Assembly: GCF_964252635.1 (NCBI RefSeq)
Contig: NZ_CAXUNP010000019.1
Coordinates: 1 to 64,000, forward strand
DNA: 64,000 nt
Source: Jatrophihabitans sp964252635
Lineage (GTDB): Bacteria > Actinomycetota > Actinomycetes > Mycobacteriales > Jatrophihabitantaceae
Reading direction: 5' to 3'
Position 1 is the stretch's first letter; every line of letters starts with the position of its first letter. The position numbers and the translations under genes are program-made. Shown here in pieces: positions 42,833-51,500 of this stretch. The notes beneath the pieces are model-generated. The model was not told the origin of the DNA. It did not search any database and saw nothing but the letters and a program-made list of their open reading frames with translations.

Positions 42833-43994
42833 GCAACGACGTGGTGGTCTCGGCCGGGGCCTCGGTGCGCTCATCCCCACAGCGCCTCCGGACCCTGCAG
42901 AGGGCGAGACCATGGAGGACGCGACGGCGCAGAGCTCGGCCGCCGCGGGTGCCTCGGCCGCACCGGCCGGCGCATCGTCGCCTGCCAACGTCCCGACCGA
43001 CGCCGGGTCCACGATCGCCGGGGACGCCGATCGCGCCCCGACGGGTGCGAGCTCGACTGACGACCCCACGGACGGGTCGTCCCCGATGGCCGTGCCCGGC
43101 GCAACGCTGGCCGAACTGCCCGTCGCCGAGATCCACGCGAACGCCAAACAGCCGCGGCAGGTGTTCGACGAGGACGCACTGACCGAGCTCAGCCACTCGA
43201 TCCGCGAGTTCGGCGTCCTGCAGCCCGTCGTGGTGCGTGCCGACCCGGCCGGTGGCTACGAGCTGGTGATGGGGGAGCGTCGGCTGCGCGCGTCGACGGC
43301 CGCCGGTCTGGACACCATCCCGGCCATCGTGCGCACGACGTCCGACGACGCCATGCTGCGCGACGCGTTGCTCGAGAACATCCACCGTGCGCAGCTCAAC
43401 CCGCTCGAGGAAGCGGCGGCCTACCAGCAGCTGCTCGAGGAGTTCGGGACGACGCACGACGAACTCGCCCAACGCATCGGCCGCAGCCGCCCGCAGGTCA
43501 GCAACACCATCCGGCTGCTCAACCTGCCGGTGGCCGTGCAGCGCCGTGTCGCGGCCGGGGTGCTCTCCGCCGGGCACGCGCGTGCGCTGCTGGGCCTGGA
43601 CGATCGGGATCGGCAGGACGAGCTCGCCGGCCGCATCGTGGCCGAAGGGCTGTCGGTGCGCGCCACCGAGGAGCTGGTCGCCCTGGCGCAACGCGGTGAC
43701 GACCCGGGCCCGCGGCGGCGCAGCGCACCCCGCACCTTCACCGCTCCCGCCGTGACGGAGCTGGCCTCGAACCTGTCGGATGCCTTCGACACCCGGGTGC
43801 GCGTCGACATCGGTCGGCGCAAGGGCAAGATCACCGTCGAGTTCGCCTCGATCGACGACCTGGAACGCATCGTCGCCGTCATGGCCCCGCAGGTGTCGGC
43901 CCGGCGTCGCGGTCAGCCGGACGGCGCCGACGGGACGGACGGGCCGGACGATTCAGCCGGCGTGGGCGGCGTGGGCGGAGCGAACGTTCCGTAG
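42825..43994 (+). CDS. parB: Chromosome partitioning protein ParB (Spo0J)
   Basis: The 389-residue CTP-dependent DNA clamp binds parS. It has the N-terminal basic start (SKQRRGGLGRGLGALIP), a long Ala/Ser/Asp linker, the CTP-binding segments GERRLRAS and ENIHRAQLNPLEEA, the HTH around ELAQRIGRSRPQVSNTIRLL and a C-terminal dimer domain. The ATG at 42825 has GGAGGG upstream and overlaps the parA end by 8 nt. Its 3' end overlaps the nitroreductase gene on the other strand by 82 bp. Confidence 0.96.
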   Translation: MSKQRRGGLGRGLGALIPTAPPDPAEGETMEDATAQSSAAAGASAAPAGASSPANVPTDAGSTIAGDADRAPTGASSTDDPTDGSSPMAVPGATLAELPVAEIHANAKQPRQVFDEDALTELSHSIREFGVLQPVVVRADPAGGYELVMGERRLRASTAAGLDTIPAIVRTTSDDAMLRDALLENIHRAQLNPLEEAAAYQQLLEEFGTTHDELAQRIGRSRPQVSNTIRLLNLPVAVQRRVAAGVLSAGHARALLGLDDRDRQDELAGRIVAEGLSVRATEELVALAQRGDDPGPRRRSAPRTFTAPAVTELASNLSDAFDTRVRVDIGRRKGKITVEFASIDDLERIVAVMAPQVSARRRGQPDGADGTDGPDDSAGVGGVGGANVP

Positions 43995-44572
43995 GCGACC
44001 ACCTCGTCTAGTCCTCGGCGGCCCCGCCGCAACGACGGCGAGCGGCGGTCCGGCGCCGGGTAACCGAGGCTGACGACGCCGACCGGCTCGAGCCGCTCGG
44101 GAATCGCGAAGGCCGAGCGCAGGGCCGCCCAGCGCTCACCCGGCACGCCGAAGAAGCAGCTGGCCAGGCCGTCGTCCTCCGCGGCCAGCAGCATGATCAT
44201 CGCGGCCATCCCCGTGTCGACGTGCCAGTAGGGGACGGGCCACCGCTCGACCGCGCGGTCCGTCCAGCCCTTGTCGTGCTCGGCGTAGCGGTCGAGATAG
44301 GCGTCGCGGTCGGACAGGCAGACGATCAGTACCGGTGCGGTGCGCATCCGGCGCAGCCAGCCGTCCGCACCGTCCTGTGCGGTCGCCGACCAGAACCGAG
44401 CCGTTGATGTTATGTCAGCCAGGACGAGAAATCTCCACCCCTGGGTATGGCCCGCCGACGGTGCCCGAATAGCCAGGTTCAGGAGGTTTGTGACCAGCTC
44501 CGGCGGCACCGGCCGATCGGTGTCGTAACTGCGGATCATGCGACGTCGACGAACCACCTCGGCAAACTCCAC
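43913..44572 (-). CDS. Nitroreductase-family FMN oxidoreductase
   Basis: The 219-residue protein has the nitroreductase N-terminus EFAEVVRRRRMIRSYD (FMN phosphate arginines), APSAGHTQGWRFLV and a C-terminal GYPAPDRR. It probably reduces nitro compounds or flavins with NAD(P)H; the substrate is unknown. The start is GTG at 44572. Its last 82 bp lie opposite the end of parB, so this convergent pair shares sequence coding on both strands. Confidence 0.87.
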   Translation of the reverse strand: MEFAEVVRRRRMIRSYDTDRPVPPELVTNLLNLAIRAPSAGHTQGWRFLVLADITSTARFWSATAQDGADGWLRRMRTAPVLIVCLSDRDAYLDRYAEHDKGWTDRAVERWPVPYWHVDTGMAAMIMLLAAEDDGLASCFFGVPGERWAALRSAFAIPERLEPVGVVSLGYPAPDRRSPSLRRGRRGLDEVVAYGTFAPPTPPTPAESSGPSVPSAPSG

Positions 44573-44620
44573 CCCTGCACTGTGACACCGCCCGCCGCGG
44601 CGCCGATATCGACCCGGCAC

Positions 44621-44628
44621 CGATATCG
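44621..44628. promoter_or_regulatory. Repeated CGATATCG palindrome in the divergent promoter region
   Basis: CGATATCG lies at 44604-44611 and 44621-44628, 17 bp apart, between the nitroreductase and aminotransferase starts. It may be a regulator site; this is a weak call. Confidence 0.3.
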
Positions 44629-44675
44629 ACTCGGACACGGGCGCGGCGATGTGCCAGAGTTGCGGAGTGGATCTG

Positions 44676-45884
44676 ATGCAGTCACGCAAGCTCCAGGACG
44701 TCTGTTACGACATCCGCGGACCCGTCCTCGACGAGGCCAAGCGCCTCGAGGAGGAAGGGCGCAAGATCCTCAAGCTCAACATCGGCAACCCGGCTCCGTT
44801 CGGGTTCCAGGCCCCGGACGAGATCCTCGTCGACGTCATCCGCAACCTCCCGACCGCGCAGGGCTACTCGGACTCCCAGGGCTTGCTGTCCGCGCGCACC
44901 GCGGTCATGCACCACTACCAGGCACAGGGCATCGACAGCGTCGACGTCGACGACATCTGGCTGGGCAACGGCGTCAGCGAGCTCATCTCGATCAGCCTGC
45001 AGGCCATGCTCGACAACGGCGACGAGGTCCTGGTGCCGGCCCCGGACTACCCGCTCTGGACGGCCACCACCTCGCTGGCGGGCGGGCGCCCCGTGCACTA
45101 CAGGTGCTCGGAATCCGACGGCTGGCAGCCCGACCTCGACGACATCCGGTCCAAGATCACCAGCGCCACCAAGGCCATCGTCGTCATCAACCCGAACAAC
45201 CCGACCGGTGCCGTCTACAGCGAGTCGGTCCTGCAGGCGATCGCCGACCTCGCCCGCGAGCACAGCCTCGTCGTGCTCGCCGACGAGATCTACGACAAGA
45301 TCCTCTACGACGACGCGGTGCACGTGCCGTTCGCCCGCATCGCACCCGACGTCTTCACCCTGACGTTCAACGGGCTGTCCAAGGCCTACCGGGTGGCCGG
45401 TTTCCGTTCGGGCTGGATGATGGTCAGCGGGCCGAAGAAGCACGCGACCAGCTACCTCGAGGGCATCACCATCCTGGCCAACATGAGGCTGTGCGCGAAC
45501 GTGCCGGCCCAGCACGCGGTGCAGATCGCCCTGGGCGGGCGGCAGTCCATCCGCGAGCTCATCCTGCCCGGCGGCCGGCTGCTGGCCCAGCGCGACGCGG
45601 CCGTCCAGGCCCTGCGCGCCATCCCGGGCGTGACGTGCGTCGAGCCACGCGGGGCGCTGTACGTGTTCCCGCGCCTGGACCCGGAGCGCTACCCGATCCG
45701 CGACGACCAGCGCTTCGTGCTCGAGTTCCTCCGGACGCATCACGTCCTGGTGGTGCAGGGCACCGGGTTCAACTGGATGCACAACGACCACCTGCGCATC
45801 GTCACCCTGCCCTACCCGGACCAGCTCAGCGATGCGATCGGCCGCCTCGGCGAGTTCCTGTCGAGCTACCAGGGCGATCTCTGA
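44676..45884 (+). CDS. PLP-dependent aminotransferase (AlaA-like)
   Basis: The 402-residue fold-type I enzyme resembles the alanine/valine transaminase group (AlaA/AlaT). Seen are LKLNIGNPAPFGF, the NPNNPTGAVY segment, LADEIYDKILYD and the PLP lysine in NGLSKAYRVAGFRSGW. Glutamate-pyruvate transamination is likely. The start ATG at 44676 lies 8 nt after GGAG; a GTG at 44667 is possible. The GNAT gene follows after 35 bp. Confidence 0.9.
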   Translation: MQSRKLQDVCYDIRGPVLDEAKRLEEEGRKILKLNIGNPAPFGFQAPDEILVDVIRNLPTAQGYSDSQGLLSARTAVMHHYQAQGIDSVDVDDIWLGNGVSELISISLQAMLDNGDEVLVPAPDYPLWTATTSLAGGRPVHYRCSESDGWQPDLDDIRSKITSATKAIVVINPNNPTGAVYSESVLQAIADLAREHSLVVLADEIYDKILYDDAVHVPFARIAPDVFTLTFNGLSKAYRVAGFRSGWMMVSGPKKHATSYLEGITILANMRLCANVPAQHAVQIALGGRQSIRELILPGGRLLAQRDAAVQALRAIPGVTCVEPRGALYVFPRLDPERYPIRDDQRFVLEFLRTHHVLVVQGTGFNWMHNDHLRIVTLPYPDQLSDAIGRLGEFLSSYQGDL

Positions 45885-45919
45885 CCGCACGGCCCGACGC
45901 GCTCTGGAGGAGGCCGGTC

Positions 45920-46522
45920 ATGGGACGTCAGGTGGTGCCACTGACCCTGGACAACCTGTCGGACCTGCCCGGCACCTGTCGGCGGTGCGTGTACTGGGAG
46001 CTGGCCCCGGCGGCCGACACGGGCGCCGACGCGGCGCTGGACAAGGAGGCCTGGGTCTCCGACACCCTGCTGGAGTGGGGTACGTGTGGCCAGCTCGCCT
46101 ACTCCGACGGGCGGCCGGTGGGCTACGTGCTGTACGCGCCGCCCGGGTACGTGCCCCGGGCGACCGGGTTCCCGACCTCTCCGGTGGGCGCGGACGCCGT
46201 CCTGCTGATGACCGCCTACGTCACGCCGCAGTTCCGCAACGGCGGCATCGGGCGGGTCCTGGCCCAGACCACGGTGCGGGAGATGGCCCGTCGCGGGTAC
46301 CGCGCCCTCGAGGCGTTCGGGCGCACCGGCGACGGGGACGGGACCGGGTGTGTGCTGCCGGCGGCGTACCTGACCGGGGTCGGTTTCACCGTCATCCGGC
46401 GGCATCCGACATTGCCCCGGCTGCGGCTGGACGTGCGGGGTGCGGTCACCTGGCGGGCTGAGATGGAGGGCGCGATCGAGCGGCTGCTCGGCGGGATCAC
46501 CTCGCCGGCCGCGACCCGCTGA
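45920..46522 (+). CDS. GNAT-family N-acetyltransferase
   Basis: The 200-residue protein has the acetyl-CoA loop FRNGGIGRVLAQT in a GNAT fold, with a Cys pair early (GTCRRCVYWELAP) and a large insertion. It corresponds by position to M. tuberculosis Rv3916c between parB and cwlM. The acetylated substrate is unknown. CTGGAGGAGG precedes the ATG. It is convergent with cwlM. Confidence 0.85.
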   Translation: MGRQVVPLTLDNLSDLPGTCRRCVYWELAPAADTGADAALDKEAWVSDTLLEWGTCGQLAYSDGRPVGYVLYAPPGYVPRATGFPTSPVGADAVLLMTAYVTPQFRNGGIGRVLAQTTVREMARRGYRALEAFGRTGDGDGTGCVLPAAYLTGVGFTVIRRHPTLPRLRLDVRGAVTWRAEMEGAIERLLGGITSPAATR

Positions 46523-46581
46523 GACGGTTCGTCAGCACGCCCGCCCGTCGGTGGTCGAGAGCGTGAGCACGCCGGTACGGC

Positions 46582-47700
46582 TCAGTGGGCGGCGGCGGGC
46601 ATCCGCATGACCCCGGTGGTGGGGTCGTCGCCGAGCGGCAGATACAGGCGCTGCACGGCGACGAGCAGGCCCTCGGCCATGGTGTCGCGGTAGAGCGGGT
46701 CGAGCAGCTTGGCGCGGTCCTCGGCGGAGCTCAGGTACCCCACCTCGATGCGCACGGCGGGCATGCGGGTGAGCCGCAGCATCGACCAGGACTTGCCGTG
46801 GATGCGGCAGTCGAGCATGCCCGTGCGGGCGACGAGCTCGCGCTGGGCGAGGTCGGCCAGCCGCTCGCCGATGGTCGAGCTGGAGACACCCGCGCCGTAG
46901 TAGTAGGCGGCGACCCCGTTGGCCCGCGGCGACGGGGAGGCGTCGAGATGGATCGACAGCAGCAGGTCGGCCCCGACGTCGTTCGCCAGCTGCGCGCGCT
47001 GCTCGGTGCTGGCCCCGTTGTGCGGCCCGCGGGTGAACCAGGTCTGCACGCCCAGCGCGCTGAGCCGCCCTTCCAGGCGGGAGGTCAGCTCCCAGACCAG
47101 GTCGGCCTCGCGGATGCCGTCGACGACCGCACCGGCGTCCGGGCCGCCGTGGCCGGCGTCGAGCACGATGCGCTTGCCGAGCAGGTTGGGCCCGGAGTCG
47201 GCGACGGCGATCTGGTCGCGCAGCAGCTGCGGCCGACCGCCGACGACGCGGCGCCCGAGCTGGCGCAGGGCCCGCAGGGTGTCGGGCCCGCAGATGCCGT
47301 CGGCGATGAGCCCGTAGTCGCGCTGGAAGTCCCGCAGCGCCTCGGCCGTGGCCAGCGCGAAGATCCCGTCGGGACGGGTCAGCGGGAAACCGAGCTCGAG
47401 CAGCTGGGTCTGCAGCTCGGCGACGTCGTCGCCGACCAGCGGCTGGCCGGCCTCGTGGGCCAGCACGCGGTCCCCGAGCTTCCAGTGCGCCCCGGTCAGC
47501 GCGACGTAGGTCTCGCGGCCCACCTGACCGTCGACCGACAGCCCACGGCGTTGCTGGAAGTGCCGGATGGCGAGTTCGGTCGCCTCGTCGAAGTGGGACT
47601 GGGACACCGGTGCGATGTTGTCGAGCAGGCCGATCGTGGCGAGCATCGTGCGGACCTCCGCGACAGCGGTGCCGGAGTCACCGCGACGCAGGGGTTGCAT
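46582..47700 (-). CDS. cwlM: CwlM-type N-acetylmuramoyl-L-alanine amidase homologue
   Basis: The 372-residue protein has two peptidoglycan-binding-type domains (about 1-70 and 75-150) and an Amidase_3 domain with the zinc residues His (LDAGHGGPDAG), Glu (READLVWELT) and His (LSIHLDAS) and a late Glu in VRIEVGYLSS. It has no signal peptide. In mycobacteria CwlM is cytoplasmic, is phosphorylated by PknB and activates MurA; I infer the same. The ATG at 47700 (MQPLRRGDSG) has GAGG upstream; earlier starts at 47724 or 47799 are possible. Confidence 0.9.
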   Translation of the reverse strand: MQPLRRGDSGTAVAEVRTMLATIGLLDNIAPVSQSHFDEATELAIRHFQQRRGLSVDGQVGRETYVALTGAHWKLGDRVLAHEAGQPLVGDDVAELQTQLLELGFPLTRPDGIFALATAEALRDFQRDYGLIADGICGPDTLRALRQLGRRVVGGRPQLLRDQIAVADSGPNLLGKRIVLDAGHGGPDAGAVVDGIREADLVWELTSRLEGRLSALGVQTWFTRGPHNGASTEQRAQLANDVGADLLLSIHLDASPSPRANGVAAYYYGAGVSSSTIGERLADLAQRELVARTGMLDCRIHGKSWSMLRLTRMPAVRIEVGYLSSAEDRAKLLDPLYRDTMAEGLLVAVQRLYLPLGDDPTTGVMRMPAAAH

Positions 47701-47931
47701 ATCGGTTCGGACCTCGCGCTTCATCGGCTGGTTCACGTCGTCATGCTTCACATCGAGCTGGTCGTTCCGATCTCGGAGGGACCATCGGACCACGGACATT
47801 CTGCCTCAACGCGGCGACGGGCCGAAACGCGCCTGACGCGTTCCGGGAGCGGTCTCAGCCAGCCGTCAACTCGGGGCTACGGCGGCAGGGCTCGGGAACG
47901 GCGCGATGACCGTAGAGCCGTTCGACCGAAA

Positions 47932-47960
47932 GAGGCGGTCACCCGGTGGGTGACCGCCTC
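47932..47960 (-). terminator. Hairpin downstream of trxA
   Basis: A 13-bp perfect stem (GAGGCGGTCACCC with its complement) around the loop GGT lies just after the trxA stop at 47973. It should end the trxB-trxA transcript before cwlM. The remaining bases to 47701 show no gene. Confidence 0.85.
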
Positions 47961-47972
47961 AGCGGGGCTTCG

Positions 47973-48302
47973 TCAGCCGACGTAGTCGGTGAGCTCGCGC
48001 AGGATCGCGGCCTTGGGCCGGGCCCCCACGATGGTCTTGACGAGCTCGCCACCCTGGAACACGGCCATCGTCGGGATGGACATGACCTGGTACTTGCGCG
48101 CGGTCTCGGGGTTCTCGTCGATGTTGAGCTTGGCGATCGTGAGCTTGCCGGCCTGCTCGCCGGCGATCTCCTCGAGCACCGGGGCGACCTGGCGGCACGG
48201 CCCGCACCACTCGGCCCAGAAGTCGACGAGGACCGGCCCGTCGGCGCCCAGGACGTCGGAGTCGAAGCTGCTGTCGGTGACGGCCTTGGTGTTGGCGCCC
48301 AT
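47973..48302 (-). CDS. trxA: Thioredoxin
   Basis: The 109-residue redox protein has the active site FWAEWCGPCRQVAPVL and the cis-Pro segment VMSIPTMAVF. It reduces disulfides in ribonucleotide reductase and other targets and is itself reduced by TrxB. The ATG at 48302 has AGGAG 6 nt upstream. It lies 142 bp after trxB, with a parS site in between. Confidence 0.97.
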   Translation of the reverse strand: MGANTKAVTDSSFDSDVLGADGPVLVDFWAEWCGPCRQVAPVLEEIAGEQAGKLTIAKLNIDENPETARKYQVMSIPTMAVFQGGELVKTIVGARPKAAILRELTDYVG

Positions 48303-48390
48303 GTGATTCTCCTGTCGGTGAGGTGTTGCCGGCGAACCGGCTCTGGTGGAACGCGGACCGGGTGCTGCGGATTCCGCTCCGATGGTGATC

Positions 48391-48404
48391 GTTTCCCGTG
48401 AAAC
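48391..48404 (-). promoter_or_regulatory. parS: parS-like site 3 between trxB and trxA
   Basis: The complement reads GTTTCACGGGAAAC, identical to the two sites in parA and about 6.5 kb from them. It is in the noncoding trxB-trxA gap. Confidence 0.82.
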
Positions 48405-48444
48405 CTGTGGTGCATGGGACGGATGGTGCCGTGTGGTGACTGGA

Positions 48445-49425
48445 TTACGCGTTGCCGACGAGCTCCGACTCCTCGGTGGCGACGGCCGGTGAGACGTGGT
48501 CCTCGTCGAGGGCTGCGAGGTACCGCTCGGCGTCCAGTGCCGCCTGACACCCGGTGCCGGCCGCAGTGATGGCCTGGCGATAGGTGTGGTCGACGAGGTC
48601 GCCGGCGGCGAAGACACCGTCGAGGTTGGTGTAGGTGCCGTCGTGGGTGAGCACGTAGCCCTCCGCGTTGAGGTCGATCTGACCCTTCACCAGCTCGCTG
48701 CGCGGGTCGTGGCCGATCGCGATGAACAGCCCGGTGACGTCGAGGTCGCGCTCGGCGCCGGTGGCGGTGTCGCGCAGGCGGACGCCGCTCACCGAGGTGT
48801 CACCGTGGATGTCGGCGACCTCGCTGTTCCACGCCCAGCTGATCTTGGGGTCGTTGGCCGCCCGCTCGATCATGAACTTGCTGGCGCGCAGGGTGTCGCG
48901 CCGGTGCACGATGGTGACCGATCGAGCGAAGCGGCTCAGGAACGTCGCCTCCTCCATCGCGGTGTCCCCGCCGCCGACGACCGCGATGTCGTGGTCGCGG
49001 AAGAAGAAGCCGTCACAGGTGGCACACCAGGACACGCCGTGCCCGGACAAGGCGTCCTCGCGCGCAAGGCCCAGCGACTTGTACGCGGAGCCCATGGCCA
49101 GGATGACCGCGTCCGCGGTGAACTCGCCGTCGTGGGTGCGCACGACCTTGACCGGTCCGCTGAGCTCGACGGACACGACGTCGTCGGCCACCAGCTCGGC
49201 CCCGAAGCGCTCGGCCTGGCTGCGGATGTTGCTCATCAGCTCGGGGCCCATGATGCCGTCGGGGAACCCCGGGAAGTTCTCGACGTCGGTGGTGTTCATG
49301 AGGGCGCCGCCGTACTGGCTGCCTTCGAACACCAGGGGAGCGAGATCGGCGCGGGCGGAGTACAGCGCCGCGGTGTAGCCGGCCGGTCCCGAGCCGACGA
49401 TGATGACCTTGCGGTGGGTGGTCAC
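48445..49425 (-). CDS. trxB: Thioredoxin-disulfide reductase
   Basis: The 326-residue flavoenzyme passes electrons from NADPH to thioredoxin. It has the FAD site IIVGSGPAGYTAALYSARA, the redox pair VSWCATCDGFFF, the NADPH site VVGGGDTAMEEA and the C-terminal FAD segment DGVFAAGDLVDHTYRQA. GTG is the start at 49425. In mycobacteria sigM lies between murJ and trxB; here only 127 bp separate them. Confidence 0.97.
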   Translation of the reverse strand: MTTHRKVIIVGSGPAGYTAALYSARADLAPLVFEGSQYGGALMNTTDVENFPGFPDGIMGPELMSNIRSQAERFGAELVADDVVSVELSGPVKVVRTHDGEFTADAVILAMGSAYKSLGLAREDALSGHGVSWCATCDGFFFRDHDIAVVGGGDTAMEEATFLSRFARSVTIVHRRDTLRASKFMIERAANDPKISWAWNSEVADIHGDTSVSGVRLRDTATGAERDLDVTGLFIAIGHDPRSELVKGQIDLNAEGYVLTHDGTYTNLDGVFAAGDLVDHTYRQAITAAGTGCQAALDAERYLAALDEDHVSPAVATEESELVGNA

Positions 49426-49552
49426 GTGTCCTCATTTCCGCGGTCGCGACGAGCGTGTCGCTGGACGACTGCGCGCGAACCGCACGGTCTGGGCAACGAC
49501 CCTAGGGCCTGCGATGTTCCGGGCCCAGCTGTGACGCGGGAGGCGGTGGGCG

Positions 49553-51490
49553 TCATCGGCGCCGCACCGAGGCGAGCGCCTGCTGGACCTCGGGGATGCG
49601 CATCCGCCAAGCGACCACAACGAGCACGAGCAACCCCACCAGCCCACCACCGACCAGGCCCGTCCACGACCCGAACCGGGCGCCGCCGAGCTCGTGACGG
49701 GCCAGCAGGACGACCGCGTACGCGGCCGCGGCCCCGACGGCGGACGCCACGGCGATCCGGGTGACGGTGCCCAGCACGGCGCCGAAGCCGAGGTGTCCCA
49801 GCCGCCTGGTCAGCACGATGTGGCCGACGACGGCGCCGACGAGATAGGAGAACGAGGTGGCGATGTTGAGCCACTGGACGGCGTGCACCGACGGGTGCAG
49901 CTCGACGTTCGTGCCCTTGGGGGCGGCGTAGATCCGATCCGTCACGAGCACCAGGACGACCTTGGTCGCCACCATGAACGCGTTGATGAGGGTCGGCGTC
50001 CGACCGTCGCGCATCGCGTAGAAGACCCTCAGCTGCAGCATGACGAGCGCGAACGGGAACAGGCCGAAGGCCGACCACGCCAGCGAGGAGCCGATGAGGT
50101 GCGCGCCGGCGATGGAGGTGCTGCCGTAGGCGAACAGCGTGACCGTCATGGCCGGGCCGAGCACGATCAGGCCCGCGGTGACCGGGATCAGCGAGACCGC
50201 GGACAGGCGCGCGCCCAGGGACAGGTCGCCGACGACGGCGTCGTTGTCACCGCGGACGGCGGCCCGGGACATCCTCGGCATGATCGCCGTGAGCAGGGAG
50301 ACGACCAGGATCCCGTACGGCATCTGGAAGAGCAGGTCGGCGTAGGTGAAGACGCTGAAACCGCCGTTGCGGTTGCCCACCACCTGGATGACGGTGACGC
50401 CGACCTGGCTCACGACGACGTAGGCCAGCACCCAGCCGGCGAGTGACCCGACCTCGCGCATCCGGCCGACCTCGTGCGACCGGGCCCGGAAGCGCCACTG
50501 CCAGGTGAACCCCGATCGTTTCAGCGCCGGGATCAGCACCAGGGCCTGGCCGGCGATGCCCAGCGTGGTCCCGATGCCCACGACGAGGATCTGCGGGGTG
50601 GTGATGCTCGTGGGGCTCAGCGTCTTCGGGCCGGGCAGGGCCCAGAAGACGCCGACGGTGACGATCATGATCACGTTGTTGAGCACCGGTGCCCAGGCCC
50701 CGGGACGGTAGCTGTGCCGGATGTTGAGCACGGCCACGAACATCGCGCCGAGGCCGTAGAAGAAGATCTCGGGCAGCAGCAGGGTCGCGAAGATGCCCGT
50801 CAGTTCCCGGCGCGGGCCGGCCTCGACGAACCCGGCGGCGATGAGCGGTGCGGCCAGGACGGCCAGCATGGTCATCGCGCCCAGCGCGACGGTGGCGATG
50901 GAGAGCAGCCGCTGGGTGTAGGCGACCCCGTCGTCGTCGTCGTGGACCTGGGCCTGGACGAGCAGCGGGATCAGCACGCTGGACAGCACGCCGCCGAGCA
51001 GCAGCTCGTAGATCATGTTCGGCAGGTTGTTGCCGGAGTTGTAGGCGTTGCCGACCGCGCCCACGCCGAGGGCGGCGACGAGCAGGATGCTGCGCAGGAA
51101 CCCGGTCACCCGGCTGGCCAGGCTGGCCACCGCGATGGAGCCGCTGGCCGCCATCAGCCCGCGGGTGGTGTTCTCCTGCGCGACCGGGTCCTCGCGGGCC
51201 TCGGCCTCCGCGGCCTGCAGGGCGGCGGTCTCGACGCCGCTGTCGAGCGGGTCACCCGTCGGCCCGGCCGTCTCCGGTGCGGCGTGGGCAGGCTTGCGAC
51301 CTCGCTTGCGCGGGCGTCCGGTGTAGGTCGGCTCGCTCCAGCGCGGTTCGTCGCGAGGGCCGACGTCCTCGCTGTCGACCAGGACCGAGCCCATCGGGTC
51401 GGCCTCGGTGAACATCCGGGGCTCGAAGGGCTGGCTGCCGGCGTAGAGCGTGGGGCTGCCCCACTCGTCCTCGGCGACCGGCGTGCTCAT
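49553..51490 (-). CDS. murJ: Lipid II flippase MurJ (MviN)
   Basis: The 645-residue membrane protein should flip lipid II across the membrane. A cytoplasmic extension of about 110 residues (acidic, then the basic GRPRKRGRKPAHAAPE) precedes a MOP-superfamily core of about 14 helices, with SRVTGFLRSILLVAALGVG and AYNSGNNLPNMIYELLLGGV. It lacks the C-terminal pseudokinase-like domain of mycobacterial MviN, since it stops soon after the last helix. The ATG at 51490 is preferred, with a GTG at 51496 also possible. It lies 10 bp after the DUF6049 gene. Confidence 0.93.
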   Translation of the reverse strand: MSTPVAEDEWGSPTLYAGSQPFEPRMFTEADPMGSVLVDSEDVGPRDEPRWSEPTYTGRPRKRGRKPAHAAPETAGPTGDPLDSGVETAALQAAEAEAREDPVAQENTTRGLMAASGSIAVASLASRVTGFLRSILLVAALGVGAVGNAYNSGNNLPNMIYELLLGGVLSSVLIPLLVQAQVHDDDDGVAYTQRLLSIATVALGAMTMLAVLAAPLIAAGFVEAGPRRELTGIFATLLLPEIFFYGLGAMFVAVLNIRHSYRPGAWAPVLNNVIMIVTVGVFWALPGPKTLSPTSITTPQILVVGIGTTLGIAGQALVLIPALKRSGFTWQWRFRARSHEVGRMREVGSLAGWVLAYVVVSQVGVTVIQVVGNRNGGFSVFTYADLLFQMPYGILVVSLLTAIMPRMSRAAVRGDNDAVVGDLSLGARLSAVSLIPVTAGLIVLGPAMTVTLFAYGSTSIAGAHLIGSSLAWSAFGLFPFALVMLQLRVFYAMRDGRTPTLINAFMVATKVVLVLVTDRIYAAPKGTNVELHPSVHAVQWLNIATSFSYLVGAVVGHIVLTRRLGHLGFGAVLGTVTRIAVASAVGAAAAYAVVLLARHELGGARFGSWTGLVGGGLVGLLVLVVVAWRMRIPEVQQALASVRRR

Positions 51491-51500
51491 CGGCACCCCA

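Noticed and set aside
48303..48444. Possible small gene between trxB and trxA
   Set aside because: No frame with a ribosome site and plausible composition was found; the gap is explained by a promoter and a parS site.
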